Part shown: piece after piece, positions 15,256 through 22,510 of the stretch | How the letters are laid out: the number at the start of each line of letters is the position of its first letter | Position numbering within the stretch: position 1 is the stretch's first letter | Source of the DNA: Achromobacter sp. | GTDB lineage: Bacteria; Pseudomonadota; Gammaproteobacteria; Burkholderiales; Burkholderiaceae_B | Assembly: GCA_003454835.1 (NCBI GenBank) | Contig: DMTA01000212.1 | Span: forward strand, 1 to 26,995 | Direction of reading: 5' to 3' | DNA: 26,995 bases | Translations under genes and position numbers: made by a program | The notes under the pieces: model-generated | The model's input: the letters and a program-made list of their open reading frames with translations, nothing else | What the model was told of the DNA's origin: nothing | The model's database searches: none

Positions 15256-16850
15256 GGGGCAACGAAGTGCGACACCCGCGGCGGCGTATCGCCGATATGG
15301 AACGCACGCACTTCCGCCTGCTGGTCTTCGTCGGCGTGGGTCACACGCTCGTGCTGGCGCAGATGCTCAAGCCACGACGTCACCAGAAAGTATTCAAGGT
15401 AACGGCCAGGCTGGGCCGCATCTTCAAAAATGCCCCAGGCGTAGGCGCCGTCGCGGCGGCGCTCGGCGCCGGCATGCTGCATGGCCTGCACGAAGTCCGC
15501 GCCGCGCGCCGGGTCGATCAGGTATTCCACCGTGATCATCACCGGGCCGCGATCATGCGATACGTGCTGGTCGATCAGGGGCTCTGGCCAGTGCATCGAC
15601 GGCGCCAGGTCCAGGTCCGCGCCCAGTTGCAGTTTGGCCTTGCGGGTCAGCAGCATTGCAACGATGGAGCCAGCAGCCGCGATCAGCAGGGCCGTCGGGA
15701 CGCCGGCGCGCACGGCAGTCTGTCCCCAGATCATGCTGCCCGCGGTCATCGAGCCGAAGAACACCGTGACGAAGATCGCCAGCCCGCGTGCGCGCACCCA
15801 GTCGGGCAGCGCCACCTGGGCGGACACGTTGAGCGAGGTCAGCACCATGATCCACGACGCGCCCGCCAGAAAGCTGAAGGCACCGGCCACCACGGGATGC
15901 GGAATCACCGCAAAGACCACCAGCGTGACCGCCGTGCCCAGCGTGCCGGCCATGACGCTGCGGTCCGGACCCAGTTTCTTGCGCAGCGGCGGCAGCACGA
16001 TGGCGCCAATCACCGCACCGGCGCCGACGCAGCCCAGGATGATGCCGTAGAGCAAGGCGCCGCCCTGAAGCACCTGGCGCACGATCACCGGCAGCAAAGC
16101 CCAGTAGGCGCTGGCAAATAGAAAGAACGCGACGGCACGGACCAGCGTGGATTTGAGCGGTTTGCTGTGCAGCGCAAAGCGCAGTCCGGCGCGCATGGCA
16201 TGGCACAGTTGCTCGCGCGGCAGGCGCTTTTCAGCGGCCGCCGGTGGCTTCCACCAGATCAGTGCGGCCACCACCACGATGAAGCTGACCGCGTTCACAA
16301 AAAACGGAATCGCCACGCCCAGGCTGGTGATCAGTACGCCGGCCAGCGCCGGGCCGATCGCGCGGCTAACGTTGATGCCGACGCTATTGGTCGCGATGGC
16401 CTGCTGCAACGACGGACGCGGCACCAGGCTGGGCACGATGGCCTGCCAGGCTGGCGCCGACAATGCGGTGCCAATGCCCATCAGCAGCGTGAAGCCCAGC
16501 AGCACCCACGGCGTCGTGAGGCCAAACCACACCACCAGACCCAGCGCCAGGGCGATGAAGCCCATCGCGATCTGCACCATCAGCAACAGCTTGCGGCGGT
16601 CCATGGTGTCGGCCAGCGCGCCGGCCAGGAGCGACAGCAGGAACACGGGCAAAGCGCCCGCCGTCTGCACCAGGGCCACGAACATGGGCGACGGCGACAG
16701 CGAGGTCATGAGCCAGCCCGCGCCCACGTCGTGCATCCAGGTGCCGATGTTCGACAGCACGGTGGCCACCCAGATCATCGTGAAGGCGGAGTAAGCGAAC
16801 GGGGAGGAAGGCGGGGGGTGGTCGGCGGGTCGGGTGTCGGCGGTCGTCAT
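15243..16850 (-). CDS. MFS exporter (MFS_3/EntS-like) with an extra C-terminal domain
   Basis: About 535 residues. The N-terminal ~410 residues are an MFS transporter with about twelve helices and the MFS_3 signatures FTMIWVATVLSNIGTWMHDVGAGW and GALADTMDRRKLLL (loop 2-3, D-R-R-K type). After KAKLQLGADLDLAPSMHWPEP comes a soluble ~100-residue tail starting near MITVEYLIDPARGADFVQAM, which has the look of an antibiotic-biosynthesis-monooxygenase-like ferredoxin fold (EYFLVTSWLEHLRQHERVT). Such tails occur in this transporter family. The substrate is unknown. The ATG at 16850 begins the hydrophilic N-terminus; no good Shine-Dalgarno is seen. It follows a strong terminator of the upstream hydrolase gene, so it may be transcribed at reduced level or separately. 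Confidence 0.88.
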   Translation of the reverse strand: MTTADTRPADHPPPSSPFAYSAFTMIWVATVLSNIGTWMHDVGAGWLMTSLSPSPMFVALVQTAGALPVFLLSLLAGALADTMDRRKLLLMVQIAMGFIALALGLVVWFGLTTPWVLLGFTLLMGIGTALSAPAWQAIVPSLVPRPSLQQAIATNSVGINVSRAIGPALAGVLITSLGVAIPFFVNAVSFIVVVAALIWWKPPAAAEKRLPREQLCHAMRAGLRFALHSKPLKSTLVRAVAFFLFASAYWALLPVIVRQVLQGGALLYGIILGCVGAGAVIGAIVLPPLRKKLGPDRSVMAGTLGTAVTLVVFAVIPHPVVAGAFSFLAGASWIMVLTSLNVSAQVALPDWVRARGLAIFVTVFFGSMTAGSMIWGQTAVRAGVPTALLIAAAGSIVAMLLTRKAKLQLGADLDLAPSMHWPEPLIDQHVSHDRGPVMITVEYLIDPARGADFVQAMQHAGAERRRDGAYAWGIFEDAAQPGRYLEYFLVTSWLEHLRQHERVTHADEDQQAEVRAFHIGDTPPRVSHFVAPIPQ

Positions 16851-16875
16851 GGCGGGGCAGGCTGAGGAAGAAAGC

Positions 16876-16913
16876 AAAAAGGCCCGCGGCCGCTGCAAGC
16901 GCGGCTGCGGGCC
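16876..16913 (-). terminator. Rho-independent terminator of the cysteine hydrolase gene
   Basis: On the minus strand GGCCCGC pairs with GCGGGCC and GCCGC with GCGGC, with one mismatch and a 7-base loop. Five T residues (16880-16876) follow immediately. It begins about 10 bases after the hydrolase stop codon and is the clearest intrinsic terminator in the window. Confidence 0.85.
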
Positions 16914-16922
16914 CGTGAGGCA

Positions 16923-17621
16923 TCAGCGGGCGATGACGGGCGCAGCGACGGGCGCGAGGGCGTCGTGGGCGGTCTGCGTGCGCTGGCCGGCCTTGTGCAC
17001 CATGGTGTAGGCGTAGTCCACGCCCATGCCGTAGGCGCCCGAGTGTTCCTTGACGATTTCCATCACGGCATCGTAGGAGTCACGGTGGGCCCAGTCGCGC
17101 TGCCATTCCAGCAGCACCTGCTGCCACGTGACCGGCACGACGCCGGCCTGGATCATGCGTTGCATGGCCATGTCATGCGCTTCCTTGGACGTGCCGCCCG
17201 ACGCGTCGGAGACCATGTAGATCTCGTATTCGCCTTCCAGCATCGCGCACAGCGCGAAGGTGGTGTTGCAGACTTCGGTCCACAGGCCGGCGACGACAAC
17301 CTTCTTGCGGCCGTTGGCGGCCAGCGCGTCACGCACCTTCTGGTCGTCCCAGGAGTTCATCGAGGTGCGCTCCAAGACCTTCTGGTTCGGGAACACGTCC
17401 AGCAGCTCGGGATAGGTGTAGCCCGAGAACGACTCGGTTTCGACGGTGGTGATGGTGGTCGGGACGCCGAAGACCTTGGCGGCCTTGGCCAGGCCAACGA
17501 CGTTGTTCTTCAGCGTCTGACGGTCGATCGACTGCACGCCGAACGCCATTTGCGGCTGGTGATCGATGAAGATGATCTGGCTGTTCTGCGGAGTCAGGAC
17601 TTCGAGCTTTGCTTGGGACAT
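16923..17621 (-). CDS. YcaC-like cysteine hydrolase (isochorismatase superfamily)
   Basis: A 232-residue hydrolase. The nucleophile is C118 in GLWTEVCNTTFAL, preceded by the usual cis-peptide region; the acid is D20 in IFIDHQPQM, and R85 in ERTSMNSWDD aligns with the arginine of E. coli YcaC. SDASGGTSKEAHDMAMQRM is the typical post-nucleophile helix region. YcaC-like proteins form multimers and their substrates are unknown. The start at 17621 has AGGTGA 5 bases upstream and begins the family's N-terminus (MSQAKLEVLTP); an upstream in-frame extension to 17687 is Arg/His-rich and unlikely. It ends in a strong terminator and sits between DUF1275 and MFS genes on the same strand. Confidence 0.9.
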   Translation of the reverse strand: MSQAKLEVLTPQNSQIIFIDHQPQMAFGVQSIDRQTLKNNVVGLAKAAKVFGVPTTITTVETESFSGYTYPELLDVFPNQKVLERTSMNSWDDQKVRDALAANGRKKVVVAGLWTEVCNTTFALCAMLEGEYEIYMVSDASGGTSKEAHDMAMQRMIQAGVVPVTWQQVLLEWQRDWAHRDSYDAVMEIVKEHSGAYGMGVDYAYTMVHKAGQRTQTAHDALAPVAAPVIAR

Positions 17622-17689
17622 GAATATCACCTGGAGGGTTGAATCAGAGGGGGACGCATAGCGCCTTGCTGCATGACGATGTCTCATCC

Positions 17690-17707
17690 GCCCGCTGTGC
17701 CGCGGGC
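17690..17707. promoter_or_regulatory. Hairpin GCCCGC-N6-GCGGGC upstream of the hydrolase
   Basis: A perfect 6-bp stem with a 6-base loop sits 69 bases upstream of the hydrolase start; on the plus strand it is followed by TTT. It could be a leader structure, or the end of an antisense transcript. Nothing decides between these. Confidence 0.25.
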
Positions 17708-17744
17708 TTTAACGAGATCGTCAGAATATGGGAAACGTTCGCAT

Positions 17745-17760
17745 TTCGACATTGTTCGAA
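17745..17760. promoter_or_regulatory. Inverted repeat TTCGA-N6-TCGAA upstream of the hydrolase
   Basis: Perfect 5-bp arms; a further TTCG half-site lies at 17739-17742. The site is about 125 bases upstream of the hydrolase start, within an AT-richer stretch, and is a plausible operator or activator site. Confidence 0.35.
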
Positions 17761-17788
17761 GGTATGGCGCGTCCCCCTTCAAGTAGGG

Positions 17789-18481
17789 TCAGGCGGGGGC
17801 GCGCTTGATGCCCAGGGTGGCCAGGGCGGCGACGACGGGCGGCAGCACGAAACACCACATCAGCGACGCCCAATACAACAGCGCGGCGATGGCGCAGCCG
17901 GACGCAAAGGCCGCCAGGGCGGGCAGCATCTTGCGCAGGCGGCCGACGGCGGCCGTGCGGGCTTCGCCGGAGACGCCCTTGCAGAGATCGGCAAGGTCGA
18001 TCATCACCTGCGTGGTGGTCCCGGTCATGAGCGTGGACGGCGGCGCACTGCCCAAGTGCATGCGCTGGATCGCATTCTGGATGCCCATGGCCGCGACCAG
18101 CAGCATGCCGCCCATCACGGCAAAGGGCGCGTCGCTGTCGGAAAACGGGCCGTAGGCGATGAGAACGGCGGCCGCGGCGGCCAGCAGCAGCACCTTCGCG
18201 CACATGAGCCTGGACATGGCCGTGTCCGCGGCCGCGAGGCTGGACGCAAACAGGCGCGTCAGGACGACGACCGCACAGAAGAGCGGCAAGGCCAGAAGCT
18301 TGGCGAAGGCGCCAGTCGTGCCGTGGACAAAGGCGGCGCCCAGCGTGACGAAGTTGCCAGTCACGTGCGCTGTGAACAGGCCATTCAACGCCAGAAATCC
18401 CGCCGTATCGACGTATCCCGCGTTAAAGCCCAAGAGGCCGGTGAATCGGGGAGATACGGGTGTCTGTTCCATGATGTGCAA
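17789..18481 (-). CDS. DUF1275 (YoaK-family) membrane protein
   Basis: A 230-residue protein with about six membrane helices. The N-terminal signature FNAGYVDTAGFLALNGLFTAHVTGN in two pieces (G-YVD-x-x-x-F, F-x-HVTGN) is the DUF1275 hallmark, and GIQNAIQR (with STLMTGTTTQVMID later) is the second family motif. The function is unknown; it is sometimes proposed to be a small-molecule permease or an oxalate-decarboxylase-linked membrane protein. The ATG at 18481 and another at 18472 are both possible starts, and neither has a clear Shine-Dalgarno. It lies 107 bases downstream of the DoxX gene on the same strand, after a repeat cluster. Confidence 0.88.
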   Translation of the reverse strand: MHIMEQTPVSPRFTGLLGFNAGYVDTAGFLALNGLFTAHVTGNFVTLGAAFVHGTTGAFAKLLALPLFCAVVVLTRLFASSLAAADTAMSRLMCAKVLLLAAAAAVLIAYGPFSDSDAPFAVMGGMLLVAAMGIQNAIQRMHLGSAPPSTLMTGTTTQVMIDLADLCKGVSGEARTAAVGRLRKMLPALAAFASGCAIAALLYWASLMWCFVLPPVVAALATLGIKRAPA

Positions 18482-18548
18482 GATGTGCGTTGATGACGCA
18501 GTGCCGTCGGGCCGGCGAGGATGCCGACCCGGCGAACGCTGTAAAGGG

Positions 18549-18591
18549 CACTAACGACGGCCACTAACGACGGCCACTGCGGCGGCCACTA
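18549..18591 (-). repeat. Tandem repeat cluster at the doxX-like stop codon
   Basis: On the plus strand CACTAACGACGGC occurs twice exactly (18549-18561, 18562-18574), then a degenerate 12-bp copy CACTGCGGCGGC (18575-18586) and a further partial copy that contains the stop codon (CTA, 18589-18591). The repeat follows the DoxX reading frame on the minus strand. Confidence 0.8.
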
Positions 18592-19017
18592 TCGCCGTTC
18601 GTTCAGGTCCTGCCAGATCACCAGCAGGAATCCGCCCACCAGGCCCAGGTGCTCGAAGAACGAGTTGGCGGCGAAGAAGCGCGCCTGGCCGGGCGGCATT
18701 TCCCAGAACTGCAGGGCGACGAACGTGGCCAGGAGCGTGAAGATCGCCAGCGCCAGGGCGCCGATCCAGCGGTGCCAGCCGATCAGGATCATGAGCGAGG
18801 CGATGATCTCCAGCGCGATCACGACCACGGCGAAGAACGGCGCGGGCGTAAGCCCAAAGTGGGTCATTTCCGCGATGGCACCGGGAAAGTCGGTCAGCTT
18901 GACCAGCCCGCCCTGCAGATACGCCGCGCACAAGCCCAGGTAGGCGACAAAGCGGGCAACGCGGCCCCCGAGAACGGGGCGCGCGATGCCGGCCAGCGAG
19001 GTTGAAATGCTCGACAT
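18589..19017 (-). CDS. DoxX-family membrane protein
   Basis: A 142-residue protein with four predicted membrane helices: VARFVAYLGLCAAYLQGGLVKL in two parts, FFAVVVIALEIIASLMILIGW, ALALAIFTLLATFVALQFW and FFEHLGLVGGFLLVIW. The layout, the first-helix G-x-x-K pattern and the FF-x-NLxxxGGFLLV-like end are typical of DoxX (PF07681/13564). Members are linked to redox or thiosulfate/sulfur stress, but the role here is unknown. The start at 19017 has AAAGGA 8 bases upstream; that site overlaps the TAA of the amidohydrolase gene, so the two genes are almost certainly cotranscribed and translationally coupled. Confidence 0.88.
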   Translation of the reverse strand: MSSISTSLAGIARPVLGGRVARFVAYLGLCAAYLQGGLVKLTDFPGAIAEMTHFGLTPAPFFAVVVIALEIIASLMILIGWHRWIGALALAIFTLLATFVALQFWEMPPGQARFFAANSFFEHLGLVGGFLLVIWQDLNERR

Positions 19018-19029
19018 GGGTTCAGTCCT

Positions 19030-21036
19030 TTACACGGCCCAGCACGAGCAACCCAGCGCGCCGAAGAACGACTTCTGGTCCGAGGCCGGCACGCTGGAGG
19101 CCCACGCCTTGGCGTGACTGTGCCCGTGCATGTTGCAAGCGGTGGCGCAACCGCACGCGGCGGCGAAGCGCCTGTAGTCCAGGGAATTTCGTCCCGCGCC
19201 GTCCGGATCGCCCCAGGCGGCATAGCCGCCGAACAGCCGCGTGGGGGACCAGTCGGGCATGGCGGGCGGCGGCGCGTTCTCGTCCAGTGGCGCGAAGTCG
19301 CCCGCGCCGTAGACCACGCGCCCGCCGACGACGGTCAGGTCGGACGTCAGGAACGAAATCTCTTCATCCGCCACCGTGAAGTAGTCCTGCGACGGGACCA
19401 TCAGGTCGGCGAACTGGCCCACCTGGATGCGGCCGCGCTTGCCTTCGTCGTTGGAGAACCACGCGACGTTTTCGGTCCACATGCGCAGGGCCGTCTCGCG
19501 GTCCAGCAGGTTTTCATGCGGATACAGCGGCATGCCGCCCACGGTCTTGCCCGTGGTCATCCAAGACAGCGAGATCCACGGGTTGTAGGACGCCACGCGG
19601 GTTGCGTCCGTGCCGGCCGACGTCTTCACGCCTTTTTCCAGGATGCGCTTGACCGGGGGCGTAGCCTGCGCGGCCTTCGCACCGTAGCGCTCGACAAAGT
19701 ATTCGCCCTGGTAAGCCATGCGATGCTGCACGGCAATGCCGCCGCCCAGCGCGGCGATCCGGTCGATCGACTTGTCCGAGATGGTCTCGGCGTGATCGAA
19801 GAACCAGTTGATGCCGGTGAGCGGCGTGTCGCGATGCACCTTCTCAAAGACATCCAGCGCGCGCGTGATGGTTTCGTCGTACGTGGCGTGCAGGCGCCAG
19901 GGCCACTTGTTCTGGACCAGGACGCGCACGACCTCTTCCAGCTCGCCTTCCATCTCCGGCGGCATGTCCGGGCGTTCGACACGGAAGTCCTCGAAGTCGG
20001 CGGCCGAGAACACCAGCATCTCGCCCGCGCCGTTGTGACGGAAATAATCGTCGCCCTGCTTGTACTTCACCGAAGACGTCCAGTTCAGGAAGTCTTGCTT
20101 CTCGTGCTTGGGCTTTTGCGTGAAGAGGTTGTAGGCGAGGCGAACGGTCAACTGGTTGTCGTCGGCCAGCTTCTGGATGACGGCGTAGTCGTCCGGATAG
20201 TTCTGATAACCGCCGCCCGCATCGATGACGCCCGTGACGCCAAGGCGGTTCAGCTCGCGCATGAAGTGGCGCGTGGAGTTGAGCTGATAGTCGAACGGCA
20301 GCTTCGGACCCTTGGCCAACGTGGAATACAGGATCGTGGCGTTAGGCTTGGCCAGCAGCAGGCCCGTCGGATTGCCGTTCGAATCGCGGATGATCTGACC
20401 GCCTTCGGGGTCGGGCGTGTCCCGGGTGTAACCCACCACGCGCAGCGCCGCGGCGTTCAGCAGCGCGCGGTCGTACAGATGCAGCAGGAACACGGGGGTG
20501 TCCGGCGCAACCGCATTGATTTCCTCGATGGTCGGCAGGCGCTTTTCAATGAACTGGTGCTCGGTGAATCCGCCCACCACGCGCACCCATTGGGGCGCGG
20601 GCGTGTTGGCGACCTGGCGGCGCAGCATTTCCATGGCGTCCGCCAGGGACCGCACGCCGTCCCAGCGCAGCTCCATGTTGTAGTTCAGGCCGCCGCGCAC
20701 GACGTGCGTGTGGTTGTCGTAGAGCCCGGGCAGGACGCCTTTCTTTTTCAGGTCCACCAGCCGGGTGTTCGGTCCCGCCAGGCGCAGGACTTCCCGGTCG
20801 CTGCCCACCGCGACGAACTTGCCGGCCTTCACGGCGACGGCGCCCGCTTCCGGATTGGCGCGGTCCAGCGTGGTGAAGCGCCCGTTGTAGAAAATCACTT
20901 CCGGGGGACCGTCCGCCAGCGGCGTGCCGGTCTGGTTCTGCGACCCGGCATTCGCCCGGCCTGCCCACATGCTGTTGAGCGCAAACGCTGAAGCCAGCGA
21001 AGATGCCGCTCCCAGGACTTGTCGACGCGAAGCCAT
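19030..21036 (-). CDS. YtcJ-like amidohydrolase with Tat signal and Cys/His-rich tail
   Basis: A 668-residue amidohydrolase (Amidohydro_3, YtcJ group). A twin-arginine-like signal begins MASRRQVLGAASSLASAFAL, implying export of the folded enzyme to the periplasm. Metal-site motifs: DNHTHV (HxH after PGLYD), GVIDAGGG, WRLHATYDE, FDHAETI and TSAGTDATRVASYNPW, all in the expected order. The last ~50 residues add CGCATACNMHGHSH and end GALGCSCWAV, with five Cys and three His that are unusual for the family core. The substrate is unknown (amide or ester hydrolysis likely). The start at 21036 has GAGGAG 7 bases upstream. It is divergent from the porin gene and heads a transcript with the DoxX gene. 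Confidence 0.9.
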   Translation of the reverse strand: MASRRQVLGAASSLASAFALNSMWAGRANAGSQNQTGTPLADGPPEVIFYNGRFTTLDRANPEAGAVAVKAGKFVAVGSDREVLRLAGPNTRLVDLKKKGVLPGLYDNHTHVVRGGLNYNMELRWDGVRSLADAMEMLRRQVANTPAPQWVRVVGGFTEHQFIEKRLPTIEEINAVAPDTPVFLLHLYDRALLNAAALRVVGYTRDTPDPEGGQIIRDSNGNPTGLLLAKPNATILYSTLAKGPKLPFDYQLNSTRHFMRELNRLGVTGVIDAGGGYQNYPDDYAVIQKLADDNQLTVRLAYNLFTQKPKHEKQDFLNWTSSVKYKQGDDYFRHNGAGEMLVFSAADFEDFRVERPDMPPEMEGELEEVVRVLVQNKWPWRLHATYDETITRALDVFEKVHRDTPLTGINWFFDHAETISDKSIDRIAALGGGIAVQHRMAYQGEYFVERYGAKAAQATPPVKRILEKGVKTSAGTDATRVASYNPWISLSWMTTGKTVGGMPLYPHENLLDRETALRMWTENVAWFSNDEGKRGRIQVGQFADLMVPSQDYFTVADEEISFLTSDLTVVGGRVVYGAGDFAPLDENAPPPAMPDWSPTRLFGGYAAWGDPDGAGRNSLDYRRFAAACGCATACNMHGHSHAKAWASSVPASDQKSFFGALGCSCWAV

Positions 21037-21108
21037 GCCACTCTCCTCGATTAATTTCGCGGTGGCTAGGTTTTCATGGCGCCCGCCGGGGCGCAATCCG
21101 ACATTAGG

Positions 21109-21133
21109 TTCGTCACCCTATACCATCGACGAA
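21109..21133. promoter_or_regulatory. Inverted repeat TTCGTC-N13-GACGAA between amidohydrolase and porin
   Basis: Perfect 6-bp arms are 19 bases apart centre to centre in the 226-base divergent region, with an AT-rich CTATAC core that resembles a -10 box between them. This suggests an operator controlling one or both genes. The rest of the region shows only a small GC hairpin near 21080-21095. Confidence 0.4.
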
Positions 21134-21262
21134 TGGCGCCGGCACGGCATGCACGCGTATCGTCTTCCGGTTTGCGTGCTGCCTTGCAGTTCCGGGGTCG
21201 CTCGTATCCCGTGCCCATGGGTTCATCGCGCAGGTTTCCCACGGAAAGCACAGGAGCATGAG

Positions 21263-22372
21263 ATGAAGGTTGGCCGCGACGCGCGCAAATGGGTTCTGGT
21301 TGGTGGTTGCGCGGTGGCCGCGCTGTGTGGGGCAGCGGGCAGCGCGTCAGCGCAATCGTCCGTCACGCTATACGGCCGGCTGAATACGGCCCTGGAATAC
21401 GCGTGGATCAGCGGCGGCGACAATGCCGGCTCCGGCTCTCGCATGACGAACAATCGGTCGGTATTCGGCCTGCGCGGCGAAGAGGACCTGGGCAACGGCC
21501 TGTCTGCGATCTTCCAGATTGAAAGCGGCATCGCGCTGAACACCGGGCAAGGCGAGATCGCCAGCCGGAACACGCGCCTCGGGCTGGCATCGCCCTACGG
21601 CACGTTCTTCCTGGGCAATTGGCACACGGCCTATACCGAGTCGACCATGAAGATGGATCCCTACTATCCGATGACGGCGGGATACATGGCGCTGATGGGC
21701 AACGGCTCGGCCTCCAGCTCGGGCAATGTCGAGAACACCAGTTCGTTCGACCGGCGCCAGAAGAACTCGCTGCATTTCCGGTCGGCCGACTGGCATGGCC
21801 TGAGCGCGGGCTTCACCTGGGGCCTGCCGCAGGAGCGCATGACGACGCCGCGCAATCCCCAACTGTTCTCCTGGTCCGCGGCCTACAAGGAAGGTCCGCT
21901 GGCGCTGGTGGCGGCCTATGAGCTGCACAAGAACTATCAGATGGCCGAATCGCACGACGATGCCATCAAGCTGGGCGCGTCCTATTCATTCCCGTCCACC
22001 ACGATCAACCTCGTCGTCGAGCAACTGCGTTACCAGACGGCCACTGGCGATCTGCACCGCAAGGGTTACTACGTGTCGCTCGTGCAGAAGCTGGGTTCCG
22101 GCAGCCTGAATGCGTCCGTCGGGTATGCCGCCAACGGCACCGGGCCGTCCACGCAACGGGTGGGTTATGTCGGTAGCGGCGAGAACACCGGCGCGGTCCA
22201 GTACACGCTCGGTTATGAGCAGCCCTTGTCCAAGCGCACGTCGGTGTATGCGTACTACTCGAAGATCAAGAACCGCTCGAACGCGGCCTACGACTTCGCC
22301 ATCAATGAACTTGGCGTGACCGCCGGCGCCAGCCCGCAGACCATTGCGCTGGGGATGCGGCATAACTTTTAA
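21263..22372 (+). CDS. General outer-membrane porin (betaproteobacterial type)
   Basis: A 369-residue porin. The signal peptide ends GSASA-QSSVTLYGRLN, the classic start of Bordetella/Burkholderia porins. RMTNNRSVFGLRGEEDLGNGLSAIFQIE in two parts, GLASPYGTFFLGN and YYSKIKNRS are typical beta-barrel strands and loops, and the protein ends RHNF, the C-terminal Phe recognised by BamA. It forms a trimeric 16-strand channel for small hydrophilic solutes. The ATG at 21263 has AGGAG 7 bases upstream and directly precedes a proper signal peptide (MKVGRDARKWVLVGG); longer in-frame readings upstream are not needed. It is divergent from the amidohydrolase. Confidence 0.93.
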   Translation: MKVGRDARKWVLVGGCAVAALCGAAGSASAQSSVTLYGRLNTALEYAWISGGDNAGSGSRMTNNRSVFGLRGEEDLGNGLSAIFQIESGIALNTGQGEIASRNTRLGLASPYGTFFLGNWHTAYTESTMKMDPYYPMTAGYMALMGNGSASSSGNVENTSSFDRRQKNSLHFRSADWHGLSAGFTWGLPQERMTTPRNPQLFSWSAAYKEGPLALVAAYELHKNYQMAESHDDAIKLGASYSFPSTTINLVVEQLRYQTATGDLHRKGYYVSLVQKLGSGSLNASVGYAANGTGPSTQRVGYVGSGENTGAVQYTLGYEQPLSKRTSVYAYYSKIKNRSNAAYDFAINELGVTAGASPQTIALGMRHNF

Positions 22373-22432
22373 TTCCGGCGGGGCTTAACGATTCATTAAT
22401 TCTTGCCTCGCTATAGTCGCGCTCGTCAGCCG

Positions 22433-22460
22433 GCGCGGCCCCTGTCAACGGGGCCCGCGC
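22433..22460. terminator. Hairpin after the porin gene
   Basis: GCGCG-GCCCC pairs with GGGGC-CGCGC (one bulged C) around a 7-base loop. It lies 60 bases after the porin stop and 50 before the chemotaxis receptor, without a T-run. It probably separates the two transcripts. Confidence 0.45.
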
Positions 22461-22510
22461 TGCAACAGCGCGAATAATCATGAGCCGGTTGCCGATCACA
22501 ACAAAGGCGA

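Noticed and set aside
19114..20991. 625-codon plus-strand open frame opposite the amidohydrolase
   Set aside because: It is the antisense shadow of the amidohydrolase, whose metal motifs and Tat signal are on the minus strand.
22385..22417. Possible promoter (TATAGT) before the chemotaxis receptor, including a sigma-28 reading
   Set aside because: No acceptable -35 at 16-18 bases, and no match to the TAAA-N15-GCCGATAA flagellar consensus.
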